Shown piece by piece: positions 44,798 to 57,722 of a stretch of DNA of 64,000 nucleotides. A model generated the notes under the pieces. It made no database searches. It had not been told where the DNA came from and saw nothing but the letters and a program-made list of their open reading frames with translations. The position numbers were made by a program, and so were the translations under genes. How positions within the stretch are numbered: the stretch's first letter is position 1; each line of letters starts with the position of its first letter. This DNA comes from Tachypleus tridentatus (Eukaryota > Arthropoda > Merostomata > Xiphosura > Limulidae), in the NCBI RefSeq assembly GCF_004210375.1, contig NC_134837.1, positions 158,265,310 to 158,329,309 of the forward strand, read 5' to 3'.

Positions 44798-44975
44798 ATA
44801 ATAAACAAATACAAATACATACATTATATACACATTATAATAAACAATTACAAATACATACATTATATACACATTATAATAAACAAATACAAATACATAC
44901 ATTATATACACATTATAATAAACAATTACAAATACATACATTATATACACATTATAATAAACAATTACAAATATA
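44798..44975 (+). repeat. 39-bp minisatellite, 4.5 units
   Basis: Four full 39-bp units begin at 44798, 44837, 44876 and 44915, with a partial fifth. They are nearly identical; units carry either CAAATAC or CAATTAC after ATAATAAA in the order 1-2-1-2-2, hinting at a former 78-bp dimer. Because 39 is a multiple of 3, both strands show open repetitive frames with no coding meaning. Confidence 0.9.
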
Positions 44976-45430
44976 ATCACACAAATTTCAGCATCGGAAG
45001 ATGTATATATTCTATTAGTTGAGATTTTCTGTCGTTGATCTAGATGTTCTAACGAAAGCGGATGATATTCGAAATTACAGTTGCATTTGTTCATTATACG
45101 TGGTATGTTGCGAACATGTGCTGCAATGTCGCTAGCTGTAAACTACAACAGAGCAAGTTGTAGTAAAAACTTTAGTGTCAAAATTAATTGGAAAGGCCTT
45201 TCTAAAAGAAAAATTATGAATATCTGTATATAAGCAAAATTACAGACATCACATTGTGCTAATTTTAATTTTATTTGTGATCTTTTTAAATATGTGGGCT
45301 TATGAGTCACACCATTATAAGTAATATACATACATTACCTCGTTACAAAAGTATTCTTAATCAATATATTATATTGGTAAAACATAATATTTTAACAAAT
45401 GAACTTCGATTCAGGTAGTAATTAAAGTGG

Positions 45431-45689
45431 ATTTGTTTTGAATTTTGCGCAAAGCTACACGAGGGCTATCTGTGCTAGCCGTCCGCAATTTAGTAATGTA
45501 AGACAAGAGGGAAGACAACTAGTCATCACCACTCACCGCCAACTTTGGGGATACTCTTTTACCGACGAAGAGTGTGATTGATTGCCACATTATTATAACG
45601 CTGAAAGGGCGAGCATGTTTGGTGCGACGGGGATTCGAACGGGGGACCCTAGGATTACGAGTCGAGTGCCTTGACCACCTGGCCGTATT
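45431..45689 (-). repeat. SINE family A, first of a tandem pair
   Basis: Complete copy ending GGCCGTATTGG. The next copy starts 4 bp later in the same orientation. Confidence 0.93.
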
Positions 45690-45693
45690 GGAT

Positions 45694-45977
45694 TTATTTG
45701 TTTTGTTTTTTTGAATTTCGCACAAAGCTACACGAGGGCTATCTGTGCTAGCCGTCCCTAATTTAGCAGTGTAAGACAAGAGAGAAGGCAGCTAGTCATA
45801 ACCACCCACCGCCAACTCTTGGACTACTCTTCTACCAACGAATAGTGGGATTGACCGTCACATTATAACGCCCCCACGGCTGAAAGGGCGAGCATGTTTG
45901 GCGCGACGGGGATGCTGCGAACCCGCGACCCTCAGATTAGGAGTCGCACGTCTTTACACGCTTAGCCATGCCGGGCC
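45694..45977 (-). repeat. SINE family A, second of a tandem pair, near consensus
   Basis: One of the best preserved copies, ending GCCATGCCGGGCC. The head carries a small GCTGC insertion near GGGGATGCTGCGAACCC. Confidence 0.95.
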
Positions 45978-46124
45978 AGGCCATGTTGTGCCAATTAAAG
46001 TGGGAAATAAAACAATTCACCCAAAGTTAAGCGTATTAAAATCAAGTTTAATTTTAAATATTTTTTTGGCTTTTTATGGAGCGAAATTCTTGTAAAGCTT
46101 TAATTTTTTTAACTTAGAGGAGAA

Positions 46125-46305
46125 AAACTCAAGGAAAGGTAATTAGTCGGCTCCACCCATCGCCAACTCTGAAGTTAATCTAATAGTGGGGCTGACCACC
46201 CTATTTCAACACCCTCACGACTGAAAGAGTAAGTATGTTACGTGATAGGATTCGAACCCACTATCCGTATATTACCACTCACGCCCTCTAATCACCAGAT
46301 CATAT
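46125..46305 (-). repeat. SINE family A, old fragment
   Basis: Shows CACCCATCGCCAACTCTG, AATAGTGGGGCTGACC and GATTCGAACCCAC but lacks the tail. Confidence 0.6.
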
Positions 46306-49300
46306 AATACGAGTTTTTTGATATAATCCTTCAATCATTTTATGTTGACTGTTTTATTAAACGTTTTTTTTATTTCAGGGTGGTTTCGGTTTACAAAAAA
46401 TATCATATATACTGGAATTAAGTTTATTTTTCACATTTTAGTTTTGATCATTAATACTATTTATTCCACCTATTTTTATGGTCAGCATTTTAAACTATAG
46501 CATTTCTATGAAATTAGTTAGACCTCTCCTCACCAAGTGACTCAGTTGTTTGAAGGCTTATAATGTCAAGAAACGAGTTTTGTTATCTGCGGTGTAGCCT
46601 TGCTTTTAATAACAAATAAACAATAGTAAGAGCTACATCAACACTGTCAGACTTAAAGTACAGTATAACTAGGCTTCACTAACAAGAAAACAATAACTTT
46701 GAAAGTAAAACGAATGGTTTTCATGTTTTCTTTTGTCTTAGAATATAAATGGTTGCAAATTTGTATTATGCAACTAATAAATGATGTAGACAAAAAGAAA
46801 AAGAGCGCTTTAAGTAAAAATATATATTTTGTTTTTGAATCGGCTCTCTGCCAGTTCTAACACTTTATGATCGTACATATTTACGAACAATAGTAAATAT
46901 AACAGTTAGAACAGTAAGGTTTAATCTTACTTACATTAATTAAACTAATGTTAAAAAAGGGTTGATTTATTTTCTTTAAAATGTTCATCACGAATTTTGT
47001 AAATGAGTTAGAACCATCCATAATTGGTAGTGTATATTTATTTTTAGTGTTCTAAAAGTCTCTAAACTGCTTAATTTAGACATTGCCTAAGCAACATCGC
47101 GGGGTTCCAACAACGTTTAAAAACAGAACTTTTCACCGGGAGTTTTTAGTGTAAAAACCATACCACCACCAATGGATCACCACAAGATCTCATGACTCCT
47201 TCCATGTGGAATGAACGTTTGGAGTTCCATGTATCCATGGAAATCAACTTAGAAAAATGCAGTGACTCTTCAGAGAGAGAAGCAAAAAATAGCGTGTCAG
47301 ATCTTGTTAGAAAACCATAGTGGAGAGTGAAACATAAAACAAAATGCTGTTAGCTCCTCCTGTGGACAGTCAACTGTCTTCATAGCTACTGATAGTTCAT
47401 ATATCACAGAGAATGATAGAACTGGCTAGACATTCATAATCCTGTGGAGCAACAATATTCTTCAGTATATTAGTGATTGGCTCGTAGTCCTTACTGCGTA
47501 AAATTCAACGTTAGTCTCTATATGGATGACAGAAAGCAAACTAACTGGATATGTGTGTCAAGCCAAGCAGCGATGTTGATTTTCCCTACACTAGTAGATA
47601 GAATACCAACCATGCAATTTCTTCATCGATATTCAAGGTAAGACTGAAACTGCTTACAAAATATCTTATAGTGTTCATAGGAAAAGCAAAATATGAGGTT
47701 GCATCAGTAGACAGAATTTTTCATACCTCCTGTAAGACGGTCATCTTCACGTGAGGGTGTAGTGGCATCTGGTGCAATTCCTGGAATTGTCACCTAATGT
47801 TCACCAGAACACCATATGTATATATATATATATATACAAAAGCTGTGTCACATTTCTCTGTTATTTAACATTACTGAACAAAACTGCGTTATCAGAAAAA
47901 CAAGCTGTTTCACTTTTCTTTGATGTTTTAGAAGATACCGTTCTGCTATCTAAACTTAAATGTCTCGCCATTAACTGAATGAGAAGATATTGTAATTGCG
48001 CTTCGTTCAGACTCATAACGATTTACTTACTCTTATCACAATTTAGTCTTATGCATATATATAAGCACCATCTTAATAGGCCTTGATTATGAATGGAATT
48101 TTGTTATTATTTAGGCCAGATGGTAGGGTGCTCTTTCTACACCTGCGTGTGTTAACATTATAACACTAAAAGTTAACATTTGGTTCAAAATTAGTATAAA
48201 GGCTGAATGTCCCCGAATAAAAGGTTTATTAACTTTTGGTAAATTTAGCTCGAGAGTTAAAACCATAATGAAGGTCAGCAACTTTTATTTTAATAGCACT
48301 ATACCGTGGAGAAATTAACTTACGAAAGGGTTCTTAGAAATTACATTTCTGAGGGCGAAGAAATGTTTGATGTAAATTTTAGTTTGATTACTATGAGAGT
48401 CGAAAACATTTTGGAACGGAGGCTGCACTCTAAGTACTTTTCTATGTTATGTTTAGATATACTGATTTGAAATACTATCGTTACAGTCTGTCTTATGTTG
48501 TAAATTAGAATAAGCACTTGGAAGAGGATAAACACAGCGAGACTGACAATTTGCATTAAACTAGCGAGATAAATTGATTCATTCTCATGCATATATACAT
48601 GTACAGTTTATACTGTGTTTAGTGAAATCTCCTTCGCATCCTTCAAATTGTTTTATGTAAGTGTTTTTTATCAGAATATGATGAATTGTTTTCATACATT
48701 ATTTTACACGTGTGCACAAAATATATACAAAAAAATTCGAACCCGGTGAATGGAAAATAAAAATAAAATTTTTCCTAAAATGTTTAAATAACGCAGCACT
48801 AAAAATAATCCACATTTATATATTAGTATTGTATTAAAGTTTGAATTATTTGTTACTTACGTCTGCACGTGTTAATGTCACCATTTCATGTACAACTGGG
48901 TTTTAAAGAAATCTTACAGAAATACACAATGAATACTATACTCTAGTATTTTGCAAGATCAAAGAGTAGTGTGTGTAAGTTATTTGTTACAACACTGAAG
49001 AACAGAAGCGTTCAAAGACAGATCTCAGTGATTTGTAAAAAAAGTTGTGTAAAACGGGACAAATTAAGAATCTGATCTTAATTCATGAGAAGTATTGTAT
49101 TGGGCAAAGTGTCTGCATAATTTATAAAAATAAGATAATTATTATTATGATAGGATACAAATATACTTCGTGTTGCCAAGCTGAGAAATGTGTGTTATAT
49201 TAAACACCCTCATATGTAATTCGTATAATGATTCATCAGAAAAGCAAACAATTTTACCAGACATCCCTAGAAAAATGTGTAATTCAACATTTCACCTATC

Positions 49301-49394
49301 ACAACAAAGCCTTAACAAACATATAATGACAAAGTATAAAATTATTGTAAATAGCTTATGTAATCTTATTTCAGATCATATTAAACATTCATGA
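46306..49394. other. Intergenic with an unexplained GC-richer patch
   Basis: The patch at about 47100-47790 is less AT-rich and has broken open frames on both strands (for example one containing DLMTPSMWNERLEFHVSMEI), suggesting an old gene or element relic that I cannot name. The rest shows nothing. Confidence 0.3.
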
Positions 49395-50335
49395 CTGGAT
49401 TGATCCTCCTCGTACTTTAATAACCATCGAAAGGCGACGTGACATGCTGTCTTATCTACTGTGATATTGCTCCAGTTTATGACTAAAAGTGCTGCAACTC
49501 AGCTGCAGTACCTGATTTAGTGTTGTGGTTAGCAATTTTTTGGCTCAGTTCTGCCGAATAGTTTTCAGTGAGTATACAATCTGGAGACTTTGCTGGCCAC
49601 GGTAATTTTGTAACTTTCTCATGGATGATATAATTCTCTACAATACGCACACTGTATACGGTGGCATTGTCATCCTGGAATACAAAGTTATTGCCAAACC
49701 TTGCTCTAACATATGGCAGAGCTATTGTTTCCGTGTAATTTCCGTGTGATGCCTGTGGGAGACACTACTAACGTTTTCCCGGAGGATGTAAAGAGCAACA
49801 TTTCTATCATGATGAATAGCTGCTCAAACTTTTACTGCACCACCTCCTGTGTGTTAGATGTGGGAAAGACAGTCTTTCTTCATCTGTTCTCCAGGCAAAC
49901 GACTAACACGAATCCTACCATCAAATTTAATAAACAGAAAACAGTACTTACCAGTGTCCTTCCTAACTGTATGTTAGTACGTTCTCTTGCCCTAGCTGCA
50001 TGGCAGTGGTGGTGAGTTCTACTTAATATCAATTAACAGATAGATCTTCTTGTAAAATAACCTTGTTTGGCCAATCTCCTTTTCACTATTATTCTTGATA
50101 CTCTGGAATTAATATGTTCCTTTTACTCCTGTTGTAAGGTATTGCGAGACTTAACCTAATAAAAACATGATTATTTCGACCAGTAATTTTTCGGCATATA
50201 CCAGTAATCCAGTGGCGTTTCAGGAGTCTGTATACAGTTCATTTGATCAGTGTACATTTGCTTCATACCGTTTCTAGACAATCGAATATTGACGACCTAC
50301 AACTTCTGGCACGTGACGAGGCAATGACTCTAAAC
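49395..50335 (-). mobile_element. Second Tc1/mariner-like transposase relic, heavily decayed
   Basis: Minus-strand frames read in order: LPRHVPEVVGRQYS with a RYEANVH continuation (helix-turn-helix region, about 50330-50260), VKRRLAKQGYFTRRS (about 50090), DGRIRVSRLPGEQ (about 49910), then YVRARFGNNFVFQDDNA (about 49715-49660) and LPWPAKSPD. Glu at 49566-49564 lies exactly 34 residues after the second Asp, the DD34E spacing. Many stops and frameshifts interrupt it. It is a different lineage from the copy at 34.5-35.6 kb, judging by the linker wording. No inverted repeats seen. Confidence 0.65.
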
Positions 50336-50382
50336 CACTTATAGAGAAATTGTTTCAATAAAATGTTGATTTGTTTCGAACA

Positions 50383-50510
50383 GCCCCCCGCTAGTACAGC
50401 GGTATGTCTCCGGATTTACAACGCTAAAATCAGGGGCTCGATTCCCCTCGGTGGGCTGAGCAGATAACCAGATGTGGCTTTGCTATAAGAAAAATACAAA
50501 CAAACACACA
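50383..50510 (+). repeat. SINE family B, near consensus
   Basis: Flanked by GTTTCGAA (50373-50380 and 50511-50518). The head is the same as at 28895; the tail is AAATACAAACAAACACAC. Confidence 0.94.
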
Positions 50511-50915
50511 GTTTCGAAAATGATTACACCTATATATATATATAAATATTATATAACACAGTTTTGTATGTGTGTCTTGATGAATTGGTACTCAAAACAA
50601 CTTATACAGACCAGAATAACAACTTCTGTACAATATATCTCGAACTTAGCGATAGTTGCCCCATCTTTCACATCACTCATCCCAAAATTCTTTGATGACG
50701 GAAATCTTCTGGGAGAAGACAAACCCATTGTTTTCCCAGTTGTCTCTAAAGAGTTCTACCCAGTATAATACAAGATTTCTTTAAAATACGTTAGAAATTA
50801 TTTCATAACAGACCACACGCTTACTTCACTGAAATATGGCATATTATATCTAAAACGAAATAAACTGCATTGCTCTCTAAGGCTATTAGACACAATAGTA
50901 ATCTCTATAAACCGA

Positions 50916-51181
50916 TGACTAAAGTGCTTTGGGCTCTCGACTCGTAATCTGAGGATCGCGGGTTTGAATTCCCATAATACGGAACATGTTCGTGCTTTCA
51001 GCCGTGAGAGAGTTATAATGTGCGATCAATCCCACTATTCGCTGGTAAAAGGGTAATCCAATAATTGGCAGTGGATAGTAATAACTAGCCACCTTCAACC
51101 TAGTCTTACACTCCTAAATTAGGGACGGCTAGCGCAGATAGCCCTTGTGTAGCTTTGAGTAAAATTCAAAACAAACAAACA
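50916..51181 (+). repeat. SINE family A, head partly altered
   Basis: The first 20 bp of the head are diverged; from GGCTCTCGACTCGTAATCTG to the AAACAAACAAAC tail it is typical. Confidence 0.9.
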
Positions 51182-54100
51182 ATTATTAGATATTATTAAA
51201 AGTATAAGATACTCAAATATATTTACAACAAAAACTATTTAACAATGAATCTATTGATTTTCACCACCTTCAGTAGAACCAACACCTTCACTGTTGAAAA
51301 CACCGATCGTCCGCCAAACTCTCTGAGATAGTTGTGTATGCACGTATATATGTGTATATTAATTTTTATATCATTACAAAATCGTTTTGCTATAAGCGGA
51401 ACGAAGGGAAATTGCTTAATTTCCGATCAATTTGAATATTAAATCTCAAATCCTTGTTAAAAGAAAGACGAAAAACATTGTATGTAATAAGAAGATAGAC
51501 CTAGAACAATGTTTTAAAAATAAAATTTCAAAGCAATTTGGAAAGTTCAACAGCTACAAATACTGCAGTATGAGAATGCACTGTTGATTCAGAGTGCAAT
51601 AAAAATAAACGATAAAAGCCTAAAGAATTAAAACAGTAACGTAAAACTAATATGTAAAAAATTAGATAAGTAATAGGACAGACATCCGCCATGTTTTATT
51701 TTTATGCTGTAAAATTTTATTTTATGAAGGAAGTATTATAGGTTGAAATAATTTCACTATCGTCTGCTATAGGCTCAAAAACATCAGCCTCATTTACAAG
51801 TCATGTTGAATGATATACAATTTATTAACGAGCTACAGAAATAACAAAAATCACTAAGAGGCCCGTTTTCAAGTAAAAGCTACCTTTTAAAGAAACGGCA
51901 TGAAAGTGTAGTTTATCACCTCTATGAACGTTGGAAATGGTAAAGACGTGCTTTTATATAAGTCAATTTCTAGCTGATATCGGCTAAGGTTCACAATTTC
52001 GGCATCTACCTGTCTATTGCAAGAGTAGCTCACCGATCAATGAAAACGAGTAGATAAGCTACGTCATAACAACATCACAATTTAAGGATTCTCCTGAAAC
52101 GTATGAACTCGTGATGAATTAGCTACAATTGGTTACTAAGTTAGAGCTGATTAGGATGTGCCAGCAAATGTTTGTATCCCAGGGATACAGTGATGGACAC
52201 AATAGATAGCCCAATGTGGCTTTATTATAAGAAAACATACATACCTAGCATGTATTTATTAATATAATATTGCTGTTTCATAAAATGTAACATACAAAAG
52301 TGGTACTATGTAATAAAGTGGGAATTTTAGGATTAAATACAGTCATTTTTCCTAAAATCATTATGTTGATACTAGAATAACATCTAACGACGCTGAGATG
52401 TTTTACTGAAGACGACAGATAATCATCCCGACGAGGCTGTTGTTCTTTGATTTTATCAAATAAGAAAATGTATCAGTTTTTGATAAAAATATGTTTAACC
52501 TTAGATGGAACTTCCATGCTATCTGTCTAGCTTACTTAGCTAGTGTGCATTGGTGTCCAAAAGCTAATGAACAGACTATTTGTTAAACATTAATGACTTG
52601 TTCCTTAACTTTCGGACAACAGTGTGTTTACGTGCTATAAAATAGCACTGATTGGTTATGTAAATCTCTGAAAACTGACGTAAATTATGCATCATGGGAT
52701 ACTCGTCTAATTTACCTCTTAAAGTTGTCAAATAGTATAATTTCCTTGCGGGTTAACCCAGTCTTTACCAACAGAAGCGGTAAATTGCCAGTTGGGGAAA
52801 TGCTTACAATATCCTGCTGCTTGTCTTCACTGAGAAATCGAAACATTTAGTTTTGCACGTGTATTGCAATCTGAATTTTAGCATGCACGCAACTTTTGAA
52901 AACGAATCAATAAAATCCAAAATAATTTTCGAACATATAACTCAAAGTTAATTAAATGAAACCTATGCCTTCATTAAATTTGCACATTTGTCAAGTCAAA
53001 ATAAACGAAGACTGCAGGTTGTACTATACCAGACAGTGTGTCGAGCTTTATATAGTAACCGTGTTGTAGGAAAAAATGAACAGATACTTGTTACTAAGTA
53101 ACAAAAAAATTGTCCGATATTTGTATGTTAGTGAAAAATGTCTAACATGTTTTTGCAGCTTACTTAAAGCTATACAGTACAAGTTGTGCTCTTCTATAGC
53201 AGTATTTGTTTTTTATAGTAACGAGACAAGATTCTTTGATTGGTTAACTTTACTTAGAAATAGTATTCATGTAAAATCATCTTATAAACATCACATGTCA
53301 AGGAAATGAGTAATATCCTGATGTAATAGTACGGAGAAATACGTAAGAAGAATTCCGTTACGTAGGGAAAGGAAATGTGAGTCAAACATTCAGCTGATAT
53401 CTAGCTCATTCATGTTTGATATGAGTATCGTGATAGACTTCTAACTAACTGTATCGTAGTTTATAATAATTTTCTTTTAAGGCTTATATAATTGCGGACA
53501 ACCTGAATTATTTTAATCTAGGTGAACCACCAGATACCATACTGCCGGTTTTGTTTGGTTTTTTAGTAAATAAGCAGCCCTTTCTGGGATCATCAAATGT
53601 TCGTTGACAATACATTAAGAATCGTTCTCTTATAGTAATAAGTGGATCGAGTGATAATTAATTAATCAAAAGGTCCAATATTCAAAGTTCTGTATGTCAT
53701 TCAATACGCTTTACAATTTCAGATGATCTAGGGCTTTATGAGTAAAATAATCAACTCACTATTAGCTTGATAATAGTCACCTTGGCATCAGATGCTCCTC
53801 ATTTTTCTGCTTACCTTTTGGTCAGCAGTTCCAAACTTTGGGAGTTCTGATTTGTTCCTTAATCATGTTTTGTATGAGATGCAGTTTAACTGGAAGAAAT
53901 CAAATATTAGTTGAATAAATGTTAACTATATACCAACACAACCCTGTTTTATTTACCATTTCGAGCAACGTCGTTTTTAAATATTGCGTAACTGTCTTTT
54001 GAGCATCTCTTATTACAAATCCCTTTTTACCAAATCTTAGTGCAGTTGAACAAATGTAATTTAGTAAACACCTGTTAGTTTAACAGTATATTAAGCGTCA

Positions 54101-54336
54101 GACAATAACATTAAAGGGACCCTTAAACTGAGTATCTTTAAACGATTACGATATAACTGACGAAGTTCCTTACAACCACACTGTGTTAGGGTTAACGTGC
54201 TGTATTTCTGCTTGCTCATGTCATACACACAAGACAAAACATTAAATAAAATAGTAACGTACAAGGTAATGCAATTAGATCAAGCAAACCGAAAATGTTA
54301 TTTTAAGTTACGAATCTGTTGTTTCATTATCGTTGA
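51182..54336. other. Intergenic, nothing recognised except an old SINE
   Basis: AT-rich, with one degraded family B copy at 52150. No supportable coding frame. Confidence 0.45.
52150..52243 (+). repeat. SINE family B, old copy
   Basis: Only the tail GATAGCCCAATGTGGCTTTA and a diverged B box area are clear. Confidence 0.5.
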
Positions 54337-54455
54337 ATGTGTGTGTTTTTTCTTATAGCAAAGCCACATTGGGCTATCTTCTGAGTACACTGAGGGAATC
54401 GAACCTCTGATTTTAGTATTGTAAATGCGTAAACTTATCGCTGTACCAGCGGAGG
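54337..54455 (-). repeat. SINE family B, full length
   Basis: TTTTTTCTTATAGCAAAGCC to GCTGTACCAGCGGAGG, with one base missing in GAGGGAATCGAACC. Confidence 0.9.
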
Positions 54456-54754
54456 ACTCATTATCATTGAAGTTGACCAATATATCCTATTTAATGCGTC
54501 ATTAACTAATTAGTTTTTACATTTCTTGTAAGCGTAGTATAACCTTTCTTTTCTAATTAGAAAAAAAGAAATAATTTGATAATATTTTATTTGATAACTT
54601 TTTATCTTATAGTTAAGCATATAATTATATGGTTTTATATATTATGTGACGTTTATAGCTAATTTAAAGGTGAGGAATTTTCAAAGTGATCTCCTATGTT
54701 ACGTTAACTTTGTTAAATGTAAATCTAACAAATAAAACGTATTAGTTTCTTATT

Positions 54755-54856
54755 TGTCCGGACTTACAACGCTAAAATCAGGGTTCGATTCCCCTCGGTG
54801 GGCTGAGCAGATAGCCTTTGTGGCTTTGCTAAAAAGAAAAACACACAAACACACTT
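54755..54856 (+). repeat. SINE family B, 5'-truncated
   Basis: Starts at GTCCGGACTTACAACGC, so the A box is gone; the rest is near consensus. Confidence 0.92.
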
Positions 54857-55424
54857 CTTCTTTTGTCAGCAGCAGTGAAATACGTTTTTATTTTTATCAT
54901 GCGAAGTCTCTCATGTATCCGAAAGGGAGGTAAACAAAGAAAGAGACAGTGACAAAATTCTATACAGGGAAGAATATCTAGTATTCCAATTGATATCGTA
55001 ACATTCAGTTAAGTCTAGGTGAGATTTTACAGCTCCCTGTAAAACGCCTGAGAAAATAAGAGATAAGCCATTTCTTCTGTAAGCTCATATTCTACTTTGA
55101 CAATGTACCATATATAGAAGCGCCGTCAAGTGACACATAGTTTTAGTACTGAATAGAATAAAAATGATGGCTTCACTTTCTGTTTTTGTTTTTAAAATGT
55201 TATCTTCAACCTGAAAATTCATGTTGCTCGATATTGAGATTATTAAATCAAGTTTTAAATCTAAACTATAAACCACTTTCAACGCAGATAAAAAGACAAA
55301 ATTATTTTCATAACAACGTATAAAAAAATCTATAACTACTTCACGTGCCAGGCATAGAACGGCATTTTTCGTTACATAAATTAAATGCATATATATATAT
55401 ATATATGACATTTATTGTTGTTTT

Positions 55425-55545
55425 TTGTTTGTTATTAAGCACAAAGCAAAATTACACAATGGGCTATTTGTGATGTGCCCATCACTGGTATCGAAACCAG
55501 ATTTTTAGCGTCACAAATCTAGAGATTACCGTTGAGCCATAGAGA
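55425..55545 (-). repeat. SINE family C, full length
   Basis: TTTGTTATTAAGCACAAAGC to GTTGAGCCATAGAGAG, with TATCGAAACCAGATTTTTAG. Confidence 0.85.
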
Positions 55546-56811
55546 GCTATGACCTTTCTAGCACAGTGCTAAAAGTGAGAAACTTAAAGTCTATTCTTAG
55601 AGTTTAGAGGTATTTTTATTTTCCACTTTAATGTGATTGTTTTATTTTCTAGAATGGACTGAACATAAAAAAGTTCCAATTGAAAGCTGCGTTGCGCCTA
55701 TCATTCTAACAATAAGATAACATCCACGCATGAAAACTGATTATGAGCTTTACTAACCACTGACCATTTCAGTCAATTGACTTGTATTTTCTGACCGTTA
55801 ACGATCTCTTTCCTGGTTTGGTTGCCTAGCAGATAGTAAAAAAAAAGAACTACATTTATTTCCTAAAGAGTTGATACAAATCGGTAATGATCTGTTTAAC
55901 ATCATTACCGAACATTAAACTCCTTAAATATAAAAAGGTTTACTGACTATGAATCCAGCTAAAGTAAGTTATTTGTCGGTGTTTAGCATCGTCTGAAATA
56001 TGTCTTCTTCTTCTTTTTAATTACACTCGATTTTTGTCACTAGAGACATTTCAGCAGGCAATTGTCTGATGAGGCTAGTTTTATGGTTTCCTTGTGATCT
56101 GTCAAAAATGTTCACAGACTTCATTTCAAAAATGGAGACGGTAGTAAAAATCACCTAGACAGTTATTGTACTTGTAAGTTCGTGTTTTTTTGTAACAGAA
56201 AAAGAGGTACGTAAGACACAGTCGACGACAGAGTGCATAAAGTATATCTTGTATTTTACAAGTACACTCTATACAGCACAATAAATTCTAGTTAAAATCA
56301 GTATCATTACTCACTGAACAATTATCTCGATAATACAATCCCGAAGTACAATACTTTACTTCTTAATGCGTTAGCTCATATAATATTTATTTCTTATTGT
56401 GTTAACTTATATAATACTTTATTTCTTTATGTGTTATGTTTCATAATACTTTACTTTTTAATGTGCTAGCTTATTCAAATAATGCTAGTATGGTTTGTAT
56501 GCTATAATTAATAATAACACTTATACAATGGTATTGAATAACTCTCAGTTATTCTATCTAGAGAGAATGTTAGTAAGGATCTGCGTTTTCTTGTTTATAT
56601 ATTATTATTATTACATTGTTTAGAAGTGTATGTAAGCTTTTATATTTAGACTGTTTAATTGTTGTCTTAAACGGATGGAAAATGTCATATAAGTGATATA
56701 AAACCATTTCTGCAGAATTTTTCGAAGTACGTATAGTTTTATAAAATTTGAAACTATATAACTTGTGTAGAATAATTATATTCATTTAGTTAGTTAGTTA
56801 GTTATCACCAT
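55546..56811. other. Intergenic, nothing recognised
   Basis: AT-rich; ends in a short TTAG tract (56785-56804). Confidence 0.45.
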
Positions 56812-56897
56812 TAGATTCCATCAAGGAACATATGGCCGCAATCGCTTGCGGATTCTTCAACAGGTATTTAAGTGAGTAGGTTGTTAGCCCACTGCAC
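56812..56897. repeat. Conserved repeat module fused to a SINE, copy 2
   Basis: Shares AAGGAACATATGGCCGCAA and TTTAAGTGAGTAGGTTGTTA with 30222-30334 and is followed at once by a family A body lacking its tail. A TTAG tract (56785-56804) precedes it. Confidence 0.6.
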
Positions 56898-57123
56898 CGA
56901 GCCGTCCCAAATTTAGTAGTGTAAGACGAGAGGGAAGGCAGCTAGTCATCACCACCCACCGCCAACTCTTGGGCTACTCTTTTACCAACGAATAGTGGGA
57001 TTGATCGTAACATTATAACGCCCCCACGGCTGGGAGGGCGAGTATGCTTGGCGCAACAGGGATGCGAACCCGCCACCCTCGGATTACGAGTCGCACGCCT
57101 CACGCGCTTGGCCATGCCTGGCC
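56898..57123 (-). repeat. SINE family A joined to the conserved module
   Basis: Begins GAGCCGTCCCAAATTTAGTA, so the terminal tail (about 45 bp) is missing and replaced by the module; the head ends GGCCATGCCTGGCC. Confidence 0.92.
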
Positions 57124-57305
57124 ATAATGATGTTATACAATTATATTTTCATAAAATATATCTTTAGAAAAACGCCTGCATAAGCAGATCGTATCTATAG
57201 GAGGTGTTGCTGGGTGTGTACTGAGAATGTCGTTTAATATTAAAGTGTAGATTTAAAATTCAACACTTTTTATATCTTTTGTATTATCTTTTTTCAGAAT
57301 TACTG

Positions 57306-57500
57306 GGCGTGGCATAGCTTTTATATATGAACGTGCTGGGCTGATCAGAAGTTTAAGGACTAAATACACAATGCTGGTGAACACGTTCCACACTTTAAGC
57401 CGTGTGTGAGTTGTTCAGTTCGAGGAACTATACAAAGTCTGTGTGGTGGCGGCTGATGCTGACTGACTGCCCTCTATCAGATCGGCACTTCAATTTAAAG
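57306..57500 (+). repeat. SINE family D, diverged
   Basis: GGGCGTGGCATAGCTTTTAT, CAATGCTGGTGAACACGTTC, CACACTTTAAGCCGTGTGTG and GACTGACTGCCCTCTATCAG follow the order seen at 16396. Confidence 0.5.
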
Positions 57501-57585
57501 ACGACTGTATTTGGACGTTAGGGGCTCTGATACTGCACTTTAACCGACATAAGCTTAAGGTACCATTTAACTTGAAAATACCAAT

Positions 57586-57722
57586 ATGAATGTTCATCAG
57601 TAGGCAGATATGTGTATAATTGTATGAGATATATATATATAGTGATGTGTATGAATGTTCACCAGTAGGTAGATATGTACGTAAATGTATAAGATATATA
57701 TAATATATATAGTGATGTGTGT
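57586..57722 (+). repeat. Tandem duplication of about 65 bp with TA tracts
   Basis: Two units share TATGAATGTTCA, CAGTAGG, AGATATGT and then a TA run ending TAGTGATGTGT. They differ mainly in TA-run length. Confidence 0.75.

Larger units (their letters stand above)
42746..45430. other. Intergenic, mostly unrecognised
   Basis: Holds an old family C SINE (43351) and the 39-bp minisatellite (44798). A GC-richer patch at about 43005-43145 looks like an old repeat but matches nothing else in the window. Confidence 0.4.

Noticed and set aside
44660-45094. A 144-codon minus-strand frame with repeated Tyr/Val/Ile blocks, and a mirror frame on the plus strand
   Set aside because: Produced entirely by the 39-bp minisatellite, whose length is a multiple of three.
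50472-50768. 98-codon frame beginning in a family B SINE
   Set aside because: The first part is SINE tail and a TA run. The latter part looks mildly protein-like on either strand but has no motif.
56785-56804. TTAG repeat as an arthropod telomere-like tract
   Set aside because: The unit is TTAG, not TTAGG, and there are only about five units beside a SINE composite.
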